Assembly: GCA_964468725.1 (NCBI GenBank)
Contig: CAYXVU010000048.1
Location: forward strand, 1-32,253
Source: CAYXVU01 sp964468725
GTDB lineage: Bacteria > Acidobacteriota > Blastocatellia > UBA7656
Length of the DNA: 32,253 bases
Reading direction: 5' to 3'
Below, in pieces: positions 25,070-32,253 of the stretch (the stretch's first letter is position 1; each line of letters opens with the position of its first letter). Position numbers and translations under genes: made by a program. The notes beneath the pieces were generated by a model. That model did no database searches, had not been told where the DNA came from, and was given only the letters and a program-made list of their open reading frames with translations.

Positions 25070-25302
25070 GGTTGACTCCTTTCGTTGTGGATGGTTTTCG
25101 GGTTGCAAGGATTCGCCTGTTTGCGCACTTACCCTTGTCTGTTTCCGATTCGCTCGTTAGACGCAAGGCAATTCGATTTTCTTCCCTCTCTTGATTTGCA
25201 GGTTTCGCAACTTTATTGAAGGGGAAGGCGAGGAAATGCGGCAGGCTTGACTCGCACTATTTTATGAAGGTGTCGGTTTTCTTGGCTGAGTTTTCCACAG
25301 CA

Positions 25303-25326
25303 CTTGTGGAAAAGCTTGTGGAAAAG
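25303..25326. repeat. Two tandem copies of a 12-bp sequence containing a DnaA box
   Basis: CTTGTGGAAAAG occurs at 25303-25314 and again immediately at 25315-25326. Each copy contains the 9-mer TGTGGAAAA. Together with TTTTCCACA at 25291-25299, the first copy forms a perfect 9-bp inverted repeat with a 5-base gap. Confidence 0.85.
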
Positions 25327-25514
25327 GCTGGTTTTATAACCGCAACTGAAAGAAATAAGCCGACTTGCAGCACTTTGCACACATTTTGTTCAAAATCTAT
25401 TCACACGCTAATCTTCACTATTTCAACAGTTGCAGCAATAACCTGCGAATTTACTGGATTTTTTCACCATTTTTTCGCGCGTCACGATTTCCCGCCTGTA
25501 ACCTGTGCAAAACT

Positions 25515-25530
25515 CCCAATAAAAATCGGG
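25515..25530 (-). terminator. Weak candidate intrinsic terminator after ftsK
   Basis: On the minus strand CCCGAT pairs with ATTGGG (one G-T wobble) around TTTT, followed by AGTTTTG. It lies about 34 bp past the ftsK stop. The stem is short and the U-run brief, so it is tentative. A second, AT-rich dyad (GAAAATC / GATTTTC, 25541-25558) lies between it and the stop. Confidence 0.3.
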
Positions 25531-25563
25531 GAAATCCACAGAAAATCGTTAGATTTTCGGGTC

Positions 25564-27222
25564 TTAAAAGTCCTCCTCTTTGTCCACCTGTTTCTGTTCG
25601 AGGCGCTCGCGGAAATCATAGGCTCCTTGCAAAACCTTACGCGGTTTAGCGCCCTCTGCCGGGCCAATGAAGCCTTCGCGTTCCATCACGTCAAGAATCT
25701 TTGCCGCGCGCCCGTAGCCAATCGAAAGCCGCCGTTGTAATACCGAAGTCGAAGCTCGGCCCATATCGGTCACGATCATCAACGCTTCGTTATACAATTC
25801 GTCTTTCTCGCCGACGAAATCGCCTAAATCTTCAGCCTCCTGTTCGCTCATCGTCACCTGTTCGTTGTATTGCGGCTCGGCCTGCTTACGCGTGTGATCG
25901 GTGATCGCCTTAATCTCGTCTTCGTTGACAAACGAGCCGTGTACACGAATCAGGCGCGACGAAGCGGGCGGCAAAAAGAGCATATCGCCTTGGCCAAGCA
26001 GCGCCTCTGCGCCGTTGGCATCAATGATGGTGCGCGAGTCCACTTTTTGCGAAACGCGAAAGGCGATGCGCGAGGGGATGTTAGCTTTGATGACGCCGGT
26101 GATGATGTCAACCGAAGGGCGTTGGGTAGCCAGTACCAAATGAATGCCGACGGCGCGCGCCATCTGCGCCAGTCGGGCAATCGAAGTTTCGACTTCGCTG
26201 CGCGCTACCATCATCAAATCCGCCAATTCGTCAATGGCGATAACGATGTAGGGCAGAGGCTCCGGCGGCTCGCCGTTGTCGTCAGTCGGTTTCGCAACTT
26301 TGCCTTCGCGGATGTAGCGATTGAACTGTTCGATATTGCGGACGCCGAGTTCGGCCAATTTGCGATAGCGTGACTCCATTTCGTTGACTGCCCATTTCAA
26401 GGCGTTGGCTGCGCGTTTGGGGTCTGTGACGATGGGGGTCAGCAAATGCGGTATGCCTTCGTATAAGCCGAGTTCAACGCGCTTCGGGTCAACCATGATG
26501 AACTTCACTTCGTCAGGCGAGGCTTTATAGAGAATCGAACAGACGATGGCATTCAAGGTGACCGATTTGCCCGCACCCGTCGCTCCGGCAATCAGCAAGT
26601 GCGGCATCTTCGCCAGATCGGCGATATGCTCTTCGCCATTGATCGTTTTGCCGAGCGCGATGGCAAGTTTCGATTCGGCTTGTTGGAACTTTACAGATTC
26701 GATGACATCGCGCAGAAAAATCTTCTCGCGGTAGTGGTTGGGCACTTCGATGCCGACGGTGGACTTCCCGGCGATGCGGTCAATGCGGATACATTCGGCT
26801 TTCAGAGCCAGACACAGGTCTTGATCGAGTCCGACGATGCGACTGTATTTAATGCCGGGATCCGGTTTGAATTCGAAGGTGGTAACCACCGGGCCGGGGT
26901 TGATGCGATGGATATGGCCGATGACGCCAAACTCTTTGCATTTTTCGGCAAGAATGGTGGCACGCTCGCGCAGCTCCTCTTCGGCCTGTTCACGGTGGCC
27001 AAGGGGGGTTTCAAGCAGTTCAATGCTGGGCGGTTGATAATTCGAGCCAGCGGTGAGCACCGTTTTGCGGCGTGCAGGCGGTTCGGGTTTGACGGTCGCC
27101 AGGTCGGCTTTTTCGGTCGGCGTCGTGCGTTCGATGTAAGCCGTCGAGGTCATTTCGACGATATCCGGGTCTAAGCCGATCTCCTCCGCCGCCGTGCGCT
27201 TGAGCCGTTGCGCACTGCGCTC
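25564..27222 (-). CDS. ftsK: DNA translocase FtsK, motor and gamma domains (C-terminal part, 5' end in assembly gap)
   Basis: FtsK pumps chromosome ends through the closing septum. This part opens at the assembly gap with no stop (first visible residues ERSAQRLKRTAAEE). It contains the alpha/beta motor: GPVVTTFEFKPDPGIKYSRI, Walker A GATGAGKS (near 26590-26565), FIMVDPKRVELGLYEGIPHL, Walker B IVIAIDELADLM, and LVLATQRPSVDIITGVIKANIPSRIAFRV. A C-terminal winged-helix gamma domain (LYNEALMIVTDMGRASTSVLQRRLSIGYGRAAKIL), which reads KOPS sequences in characterised FtsK proteins, is followed by an acidic end (KEEDF). An ATG at 27153 is internal, not the true start; the frame runs open into the gap, so this and the fragment at 27323-28109 are one gene. 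Confidence 0.95.
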   Translation of the reverse strand, partial: ERSAQRLKRTAAEEIGLDPDIVEMTSTAYIERTTPTEKADLATVKPEPPARRKTVLTAGSNYQPPSIELLETPLGHREQAEEELRERATILAEKCKEFGVIGHIHRINPGPVVTTFEFKPDPGIKYSRIVGLDQDLCLALKAECIRIDRIAGKSTVGIEVPNHYREKIFLRDVIESVKFQQAESKLAIALGKTINGEEHIADLAKMPHLLIAGATGAGKSVTLNAIVCSILYKASPDEVKFIMVDPKRVELGLYEGIPHLLTPIVTDPKRAANALKWAVNEMESRYRKLAELGVRNIEQFNRYIREGKVAKPTDDNGEPPEPLPYIVIAIDELADLMMVARSEVETSIARLAQMARAVGIHLVLATQRPSVDIITGVIKANIPSRIAFRVSQKVDSRTIIDANGAEALLGQGDMLFLPPASSRLIRVHGSFVNEDEIKAITDHTRKQAEPQYNEQVTMSEQEAEDLGDFVGEKDELYNEALMIVTDMGRASTSVLQRRLSIGYGRAAKILDVMEREGFIGPAEGAKPRKVLQGAYDFRERLEQKQVDKEEDF

Positions 27223-27322
27223 NNNNNNNNNNNNNNNNNNNNNNNNNNNNNNNNNNNNNNNNNNNNNNNNNNNNNNNNNNNNNNNNNNNNNNNNNNNNNN
27301 NNNNNNNNNNNNNNNNNNNNNN
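27223..27322. other. Assembly gap (100 N) inside ftsK
   Basis: Exactly 100 undetermined bases join the two ftsK pieces. Round length indicates a scaffolding placeholder, so the true distance and reading-frame relation are unknown. It falls in the Arg/Glu-rich linker, whose repetitive low-complexity DNA is a plausible cause of the break. Confidence 0.95.
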
Positions 27323-28109
27323 CCTCTGCCGTACGCGCTCTGGCCATTGCCACGCGGCGTTCGCGCTCGCGCGTACGTTCTTCGCGCTCATGCTCGCGGC
27401 GCTCTCCTTCCAACCGCTTCTGCTCTTCGGCTCGACGCGCGCGTCTTTCAGCAAGCTGTTGCCGCCGCTGTTCGAGTTGCGCGCTCATCCATGTTTTCAG
27501 ACGCGCAAAGAGTGTTGGTTTGCCTTGCTGGTTGTCAGCATAGAGTTGCTGTCGGTTGCGCGCCCATGCCAGCAGATCAACGAGCGACAACTCCATCGTA
27601 AACATCAAGGTCAATACCGACACCACCGCCAGCACGACGCCCGCGCCAAACGCATTGAGTAATGCCGTCAGCCCTTCCGCCAATTTGTAGCCGATCAAGC
27701 CGCCATTGCTGCTCACATGCGTCAGCGAACTGAAGCCAGCTTTCGAAAACAGCGCGATGAATCCCGAAAAGGCGATGAGCAACAGCCCAGCGCCGACGGA
27801 TTTGAGCAACGGGAGTCTGGCGGTTTCGGAAAAGAAGACGCGCACCGCGATGACGACCAACAAGATCGGCATGACAAAGGCCGATAGTCCTAACATCTGT
27901 AAAAAGAACTCGCTCAGATATGCGCCGGTAATGCCAATCAAGTTGGCCGGTTCCTGACGCGAACTGGCGGCATTCCAGTTGGGGTCATGCGGGTCATAGC
28001 TGACCAGACTCAACATCAACAAGATCGCGGCTGCGCCGATGACGACGGCGATGACTTCGTTGAAAAGTGAATCTTTGCTTGCGTGCGCCGGACGATTTTT
28101 TTTAGCCAT
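27323..28109 (-). CDS. ftsK: DNA translocase FtsK, N-terminal membrane domain (3' end in assembly gap)
   Basis: This is the first 262 residues of FtsK, anchoring the motor at the division septum. I start at the ATG at 28109 (MAKKNRPAHASKDSLFNE), with AGG about 10 bases upstream; the frame extends to a GTG at 28175 without a better site. Four membrane helices are visible: about 18-38 (VIAVVIGAAAILLMLSLV), 60-90 (FLQMLGLSAFVMPILLVVIAV), 100-120 (VGAGLLLIAFSGFIALF) and 140-170 (ALLNAFGAGVVLAVVSVLTLMF). The cytoplasmic linker that follows becomes an Arg/Glu-rich, coiled-coil-like run (RRARRAEEQKRLEGERREHE) cut by the assembly gap. It continues in the piece at 25564-27222. The frame change across the N run is an artefact of its arbitrary length. 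Confidence 0.93.
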
Positions 28110-28124
28110 GTGACTGCCTACAAA

Positions 28125-28153
28125 GTTGTACTGAGCCTTACTGCTTGGCGCAA
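28125..28153 (-). promoter_or_regulatory. Tentative ftsK promoter
   Basis: On the minus strand TTGCGC (28153-28148) and TACAAC (28130-28125) are spaced by 17 bp, 15 bp upstream of the ftsK ATG. Both boxes are imperfect (two or more mismatches each), and the implied leader would be very short. Confidence 0.25.
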
Positions 28154-28280
28154 GGGGGAACGCAAGCGGGTACATCAGACAGCGTGACGGGGCAAAAGAG
28201 TGACAGGATGAATGGGTGATGGGATGAAAAGGCGATGGGCGACCTTCTCATCTGCTGGTCGCAGGCAAACCCATACTGTT

Positions 28281-28308
28281 CAACCTGTAACCTTCAACCT
28301 GTAACCTT
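28281..28308. repeat. Short tandem repeat (14 bp x 2) between M16 peptidase and ftsK
   Basis: CAACCTGTAACCTT occurs twice without interruption, followed by a degenerate third copy (CAACTCTCAACTCATAACC). It lies in the 252-bp spacer, which also has GATG-rich simple sequence around 28205-28245 and a small ACCGGC / GCCGGT dyad at 28325-28337. No gene is seen there. Confidence 0.7.
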
Positions 28309-28361
28309 CAACTCTCAACTCATAACCGGCAGCCGGTAAGGGACGACCGACAACCGTTTTC

Positions 28362-31160
28362 TTACTTCGCTGTCGCTTTGGCGAAATCTCCTGCTTTGAT
28401 GATTGTCATCTTAGACACATCCAGATGGCGACGCAATGCGGCGACGACTTGTTCAGCGGTCAACGCCTGAATTTTTTTCTCCAACTCCGCATCCCACGCC
28501 AGCGTGCGATTGACGTTGAGATAAGAAGCCAGGCGATTGACCAACTCATTATCTTGGGCGCGGCTGACCTGCCGCGATTGCAGCCAGCCGGATTTCGCCG
28601 CTTCGAGTTCTTGCGCGGTGAAACCATCTTTCAAGGCTCGTTCGATCTCCTCTTTGAATGCCGCTTCCAACCGCGTAGCGTTTTGCGGCGCATAGATGGC
28701 GAAGGCGATGAAGATGCCCGATTTGTCTTGCGCATCGGCCTGTAGCTGCGAACCGACGCCGTAGCTCAGCCCGTCTTTCCCGCGTATACGCGCCGCCAGC
28801 CGAGAATTCAAAAAGCCGCCGCCGAGCATGTAATTGCCCAATACCAATGCCGGATAATCAGGGTCATCATCGCGCAGGTTCAACGGCATGCCCGCGATGA
28901 AAAAGGCGTTGGCCTTGTCGGGAGTTTCCAAAGCTTTGTTGAGGGCTGCCGTCTCTTTGTACAGATTGGGGACGCGCGCAAAAGTTGCTTTGCTCTTCCA
29001 GCCGCCGAGCAGCTCGCCGGTCAAGGCGGCAAACTGTTTGTCATCGAAATCGCCGATGACAGCAACTTCGCCCTGTTGCGCGCCGTAAAAGTCGGCGTAA
29101 AACTTCTTCACCTCATCGAGGGTCAGGGCTTTCACTTCGGCAATCTCTTCATCGAGTGTGCTGACGTAGCGAAGATGGCCTTTCGGATAGGGGCTGGTGT
29201 GACGTTGAAACTCGCGGAAGGCGACGCTTTGCGGTTCGTTGCGCTCTTGCTCAAGCGCCGAAAGCGTCTCTTGCTTGAGCTGTTCGAACTCGCTTTGCGG
29301 GAAGGCGGGTTCGCGCAACATCTCTGTGACCAGTCGCATCGCCGCCGGAAGGTTGTCGCGCGTGGTTTCGATCTCTGCGCCCGCCGACACGGTGCCGCCA
29401 AACACCGCCACCCGCGCTTTGATCTTGTCAAGTTCGTCTTGAATCTGCTGGCGCGTGTGTTTGGTTGTGCCGCGCATGAGCATCTGTCCAACGAACTGCG
29501 CTGCCGTGGTGCGGCCTTGCAGACTCTTTTCATCGCCGTAGCGCAAGGTCAGCAAGGCGTTGACGGTTGCGCCGCGCGTCTTTTTCGGAAGCAAGGCAAG
29601 TTTGAGTCCGCCGGGCGTCGTCGAACGCAGGGTGCGCGATTCAATATTCGCGGGCGAGGGGTCAAAGGCTTCTCCGGCGACGACAGCGGCACTGCCTTTG
29701 TAATCCTTCACGAGCGCCGCGACATCAGGCGTCTCGGGCATCTCAGCGCGGTCGGGTTTGGCCGTTGGCAGGAATTGCCCGACCGTGCGATTCGAAGTCT
29801 TCAGATAGGTCGCCGCCACACGTTTGACATCTTCCGGCGTCACCTTTTTGAGGCGGTCACGATGGAGGAAGAGCAAGCGCCAATCGCCTGCGCCAATCCA
29901 TTCGCTTAAAAACAGCCCCACTTCTTCCGACGAGTTGAGCGTCAATTCAATCTCTTTAATGAGGGAAGCGCGCGCGCGTTCGACCTCTTCTTTGGTCGGC
30001 GGATTGCTGATGGCGCTTTCGATGGTCTGCAGCATGGTCTGGCGCGCATCGGCGAGCGCTTTATCCTTCGGAACCTCTGCGCCGAGGAGCAGAAAGCCCG
30101 GGTCTTTCAAAACGAGCATTTGGGAAAAGACGAAGTTGGCTTTCTTGGTCTCGGCTAACGCTTTATGCAGGCGACCGGCGGGCGTATCGGCGAGGATGTT
30201 CGAGAGAAGATCGAGGGCAGCATAATCGGGGTGTGCGCTCGACGGAATGTGATAGGCCGCGCACACCGCTTGCACGTCGCCGACGCGTTCGAGGTTGACC
30301 GTGCGTTCGCCGTCTTGCGCGGGGTCGAGCGTATAGGTCTTCGGCAGTTGCCGGGTCGGTCGCGGGATTTTGCCGAAGTAATCATGGATGAGCGCCAGCG
30401 TCTTCGCCTCGTCGAATTTGCCAGCCACCAGCAGCACGGCGTTATCGGGTTGATAGTAGGTTTTATAAAACGCTTGCAAGCGTTCAATTGGCACATTCTC
30501 CAAATCGGCCTTCGCGCCGATGGACGTGTTGCCGTAGTTATGCCACAGATACATGGTCGAAAGCGTGCGCTCAATCAAGATGTTGAGCGGGTCGTTTTCT
30601 CCCGATTCGAATTCGTTGCGCACCACGGTCATTTCACTATCGAGGTCTTTTTTGGCGATGAAGGAATTGACCATGCGGTCGGATTCAAGGTCGAGCGCCC
30701 ATTTCAGATTCTCTTCCGTCGCTTGAAAGGTCTCATAGTAATTAGTGCGGTCATACCAAGTTGATCCGTTGGGTCGCGTGCCGTGCGCGGTCAACTCTTG
30801 CGGAATGTCTTTATGATTGGGCGTACCTTTGAAGAGCATATGCTCGAAGAGATGCGCCATGCCGGTTTCCCCGTAATCTTCGTGCCGCGAGCCGACCAGG
30901 TAGGTGATGTTGACGGTGATCGTTTGTTTGGACTGATCGGGAAAGAGCAATACGCGCAGTCCGTTATCAAAGCGGTATTCGCTGATGCCTTCGGCGGAGG
31001 TAACGAAGCTCACGCCTTTGGGTAGCGACGGATTTTGTTGTCGCGCCGCCGATGCTGTGAGGGCGTTCAGACCAAGCAATAGCAAGAGCGTCAGGCTCAA
31101 GAACCGTTTGCCGGTTGCAGTTCGGAGGTTAAGGGAGATCAGGGTTGGATATGCAGTCAT
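28362..31160 (-). CDS. Exported M16-family zinc peptidase, tandem double-domain form
   Basis: This is a 932-residue pitrilysin/insulinase-type metallopeptidase, likely periplasmic. Residues 1-40 are a signal peptide (FLSLTLLLLLGLNALTASAA). The N-terminal M16 unit carries the inverted zinc motif HLFEH (103-107) with the third ligand E183 in VVRNEFE, 76 residues later, which is the family spacing. A second M16 unit starts near residue 500 (LRSTTPGGLKLALLPKK). At the equivalent place it reads QFVGQMLMRGT, so the zinc motif is missing and this half is structural. Both halves close into a chamber that degrades peptides in known relatives. The ATG overlaps the acpH stop by 4 bp (ATGA), so translation is coupled. 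No pqq genes are nearby, so a role in general peptide turnover is likelier than PQQ maturation. Confidence 0.93.
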   Translation of the reverse strand: MTAYPTLISLNLRTATGKRFLSLTLLLLLGLNALTASAARQQNPSLPKGVSFVTSAEGISEYRFDNGLRVLLFPDQSKQTITVNITYLVGSRHEDYGETGMAHLFEHMLFKGTPNHKDIPQELTAHGTRPNGSTWYDRTNYYETFQATEENLKWALDLESDRMVNSFIAKKDLDSEMTVVRNEFESGENDPLNILIERTLSTMYLWHNYGNTSIGAKADLENVPIERLQAFYKTYYQPDNAVLLVAGKFDEAKTLALIHDYFGKIPRPTRQLPKTYTLDPAQDGERTVNLERVGDVQAVCAAYHIPSSAHPDYAALDLLSNILADTPAGRLHKALAETKKANFVFSQMLVLKDPGFLLLGAEVPKDKALADARQTMLQTIESAISNPPTKEEVERARASLIKEIELTLNSSEEVGLFLSEWIGAGDWRLLFLHRDRLKKVTPEDVKRVAATYLKTSNRTVGQFLPTAKPDRAEMPETPDVAALVKDYKGSAAVVAGEAFDPSPANIESRTLRSTTPGGLKLALLPKKTRGATVNALLTLRYGDEKSLQGRTTAAQFVGQMLMRGTTKHTRQQIQDELDKIKARVAVFGGTVSAGAEIETTRDNLPAAMRLVTEMLREPAFPQSEFEQLKQETLSALEQERNEPQSVAFREFQRHTSPYPKGHLRYVSTLDEEIAEVKALTLDEVKKFYADFYGAQQGEVAVIGDFDDKQFAALTGELLGGWKSKATFARVPNLYKETAALNKALETPDKANAFFIAGMPLNLRDDDPDYPALVLGNYMLGGGFLNSRLAARIRGKDGLSYGVGSQLQADAQDKSGIFIAFAIYAPQNATRLEAAFKEEIERALKDGFTAQELEAAKSGWLQSRQVSRAQDNELVNRLASYLNVNRTLAWDAELEKKIQALTAEQVVAALRRHLDVSKMTIIKAGDFAKATAK

Positions 31161-31753
31161 ACGGCTTTCCTTTCCACACGCTTTTGCGTTTCAACGAAAT
31201 GGATCAAGTCAGGGAAAAACGTGCGAAAGTCTTCTTCGAGATCGTCGTAGTGAGCGAGCAACTCTTCGACAGAATTCGGTAACGGATTTGTGTGTTTGAG
31301 ACGTTTCGCCATGCGATTCAAGACCAGATCAATTACGTGAATCTCTCTGTACGATCCGGGCCAGTCGTTGGCAATCATATTCGGCAACGCTTTTTGTAAG
31401 CCGTCGGGCAGTATATCACGATTTGCCGAGAGCGCATCGGCAACCTGCGCCGAAAAGACCGCCAGCGGCTGCGGCGAATAGTCCGTCCAGTTCTTTGCCA
31501 GAAAGTGATCGTAGCCAATATCAATAATGATGCCCGCGAAACGGCGGCGAACAGGGCTGATGCGACCTTTGCTTTGTCGCACGATGGCATGGGCATCCGT
31601 GAAGCTGTCAATCTTTCGGTGCAATTCGATGCTGCGACGAATCGCTTCATTGTAGCGTCCGGCGAGCGCGCCTTTCACAAAATCGCCGAGCAGGCTGCCG
31701 ACGATGGCCTCTGCCGACTCGCTCGATAAAAACAGATGGGCGAGGTAATTCAT
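31157..31753 (-). CDS. acpH: ACP phosphodiesterase (acyl carrier protein hydrolase)
   Basis: The family removes the 4'-phosphopantetheine arm from acyl carrier protein, giving apo-ACP. The 198 residues match AcpH length (about 193 in E. coli). Family hallmarks are the start MNYLAHLFLS (H6), LLGDFVKG (D24), the HRKIDSFTDAH segment with H45, D49, D53 and H55 as likely metal ligands, and DIGYDHFLAKNW. The protein is cytoplasmic and ends in basic residues. It overlaps the M16 peptidase start by 4 bp and begins 8 bp after the upstream partial gene, so all three form an operon. Physiological importance of AcpH is unclear even in studied bacteria. Confidence 0.88.
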   Translation of the reverse strand: MNYLAHLFLSSESAEAIVGSLLGDFVKGALAGRYNEAIRRSIELHRKIDSFTDAHAIVRQSKGRISPVRRRFAGIIIDIGYDHFLAKNWTDYSPQPLAVFSAQVADALSANRDILPDGLQKALPNMIANDWPGSYREIHVIDLVLNRMAKRLKHTNPLPNSVEELLAHYDDLEEDFRTFFPDLIHFVETQKRVERKAV

Positions 31754-31761
31754 GGAGTTTG

Positions 31762-32253
31762 CTAAAAACTGGCTTTCATCACGATGGGCTGTTTCACCGG
31801 TCGGTTATCTTTGTAGAACGCCGCAAACGAGCAGTTCCAAACGGCGGTGCGCGCGTTCATCACGATGTCGGCGTTGGTGTCGGTGATGGGCGCGGGCGCG
31901 TGCAGCACAAAACGCATTTTGATGGTCGAAAGAAAGAGGGCTTGCAACTCTTCCATGCCCTTCATCTCGACCGTCGCCTCGGCCTTCGCGCCGTCGCCGG
32001 TTTTGACTTCGGATTTGGTTTCGGCACTGACCGGCTTCTTGCCCTCCTTGTCGCTGAGATCAACCAGAAAGCTCTGGGTGAAGTGGGTGCGGGCATTGCT
32101 GCGATTGAGGTGAATCGTCCATTCGGGCGGGCGCGGGCCGTCTTTCTCTGCGTCCTTAAACGACTCTTTGCCGAAACCCGCGAGCATAGATTTGATGTCG
32201 TCGAGTTGTTTGAATTGCAAGACGATGTAAAAGCCGAACGCGCCATTTTGTCG
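31762..32253 (-). CDS. Protein of unknown function, N-terminus off the window
   Basis: The frame is open from base 32253 to a TAG at 31762, giving 163 visible residues; a TTG at 32220 is internal and the true start is outside. The visible part begins RQNGAFGFYIVLQFKQLDD. It contains a Trp-Thr-Ile-His strand (PPEWTIHLNRSNARTHFTQSF), a charged Lys/Glu-rich loop (SDKEGKKPVSAETKSEVKTGDG), and ends in strands with NARTAVWNCSFAAFY. Composition suggests a soluble beta-rich domain, possibly exported; the missing N-terminus would show a signal peptide if there is one. I do not recognise a family. It lies 8 bp upstream of acpH and is the earliest visible gene of that operon. Confidence 0.75.
   Translation of the reverse strand, partial: RQNGAFGFYIVLQFKQLDDIKSMLAGFGKESFKDAEKDGPRPPEWTIHLNRSNARTHFTQSFLVDLSDKEGKKPVSAETKSEVKTGDGAKAEATVEMKGMEELQALFLSTIKMRFVLHAPAPITDTNADIVMNARTAVWNCSFAAFYKDNRPVKQPIVMKASF

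Larger units (their letters stand above)
25070..25563. other. AT-rich intergenic region with a DnaA-box cluster; candidate origin or DnaA-controlled site
   Basis: This 494-bp stretch between ftsK and the small membrane protein has no supported gene. Four exact matches to the DnaA-box consensus TTWTNCACA occur: TTTTCCACA at 25291-25299 (plus) and its complement TGTGGAAAA at 25305-25313 and 25317-25325, plus TGTGCAAAA at 25504-25512 (minus strand TTTTGCACA). Two further sites differ at one base (CTTTGCACA near 25374-25382 and CTATTCACA near 25397-25405). The DNA between 25327 and 25540 is clearly richer in A+T than the flanking genes, as expected for an unwinding element. The two minus-strand boxes form an exact 12-bp tandem repeat, and the first box mirrors them as an inverted repeat. 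dnaA and dnaN are not in the window. Confidence 0.45.

Noticed and set aside
27153..27222. Start of a separate gene at the ATG 27153, or a frameshift in ftsK
   Set aside because: The frame is open upstream to the N run, and the change of frame across 100 N is expected from an arbitrary-length gap.

Overview
The window reads like a bacterial chromosome segment of moderately high G+C. Menaquinone synthesis by the futalosine route (MqnA), a SelB elongation factor, a periplasmic cytochrome c fused to a cyclase-family enzyme and a tandem M16 protease together suggest a diderm such as an Acidobacteriota (Blastocatellia-like) member. That taxonomic guess is inference; no rRNA or other marker is present. 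One 100-base run of N (27223-27322) is an assembly gap inside ftsK.

Left edge (1-569, minus strand): a small XRE-type repressor followed after 3 bp by a gene cut by the window edge. This pair looks like a regulator/partner unit of the kind found beside restriction genes.

Positions 698-18756 (minus strand) are filled by one four-gene operon, transcribed from 18756 leftwards: a 441-aa protein of unknown function, a 1172-aa beta-rich protein of unknown function, a 387-aa endonuclease/exonuclease/phosphatase (EEP) family enzyme with all catalytic motifs, and a 3960-aa protein with about 18 LysM-like modules between two large beta-rich ends. None of the four has a visible signal peptide. A perfect 8-bp inverted repeat lies in the leader upstream of the first gene. 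This is the best candidate in the window for an undescribed system, possibly a large surface or released particle carrying an EEP enzyme, but its function is unknown.

Positions 19254-23603 (plus strand): selB, a cytochrome c-cyclase fusion, a KdsD/GutQ-like SIS sugar-phosphate isomerase without CBS domains, and a 73-aa protein with its own likely promoter. This strand converges on mqnA (minus), and a long imperfect hairpin sits between the two convergent gene ends.

Positions 23674-32253 (minus strand, read from the right): a gene cut by the right edge, acpH (ACP phosphodiesterase) and a secreted double M16 peptidase, coupled in one operon; ftsK, interrupted by the assembly gap; a 494-bp AT-rich intergenic region with four exact DnaA-box matches (TTWTNCACA), a possible replication origin or DnaA-controlled site; a small membrane-anchored protein; and mqnA.
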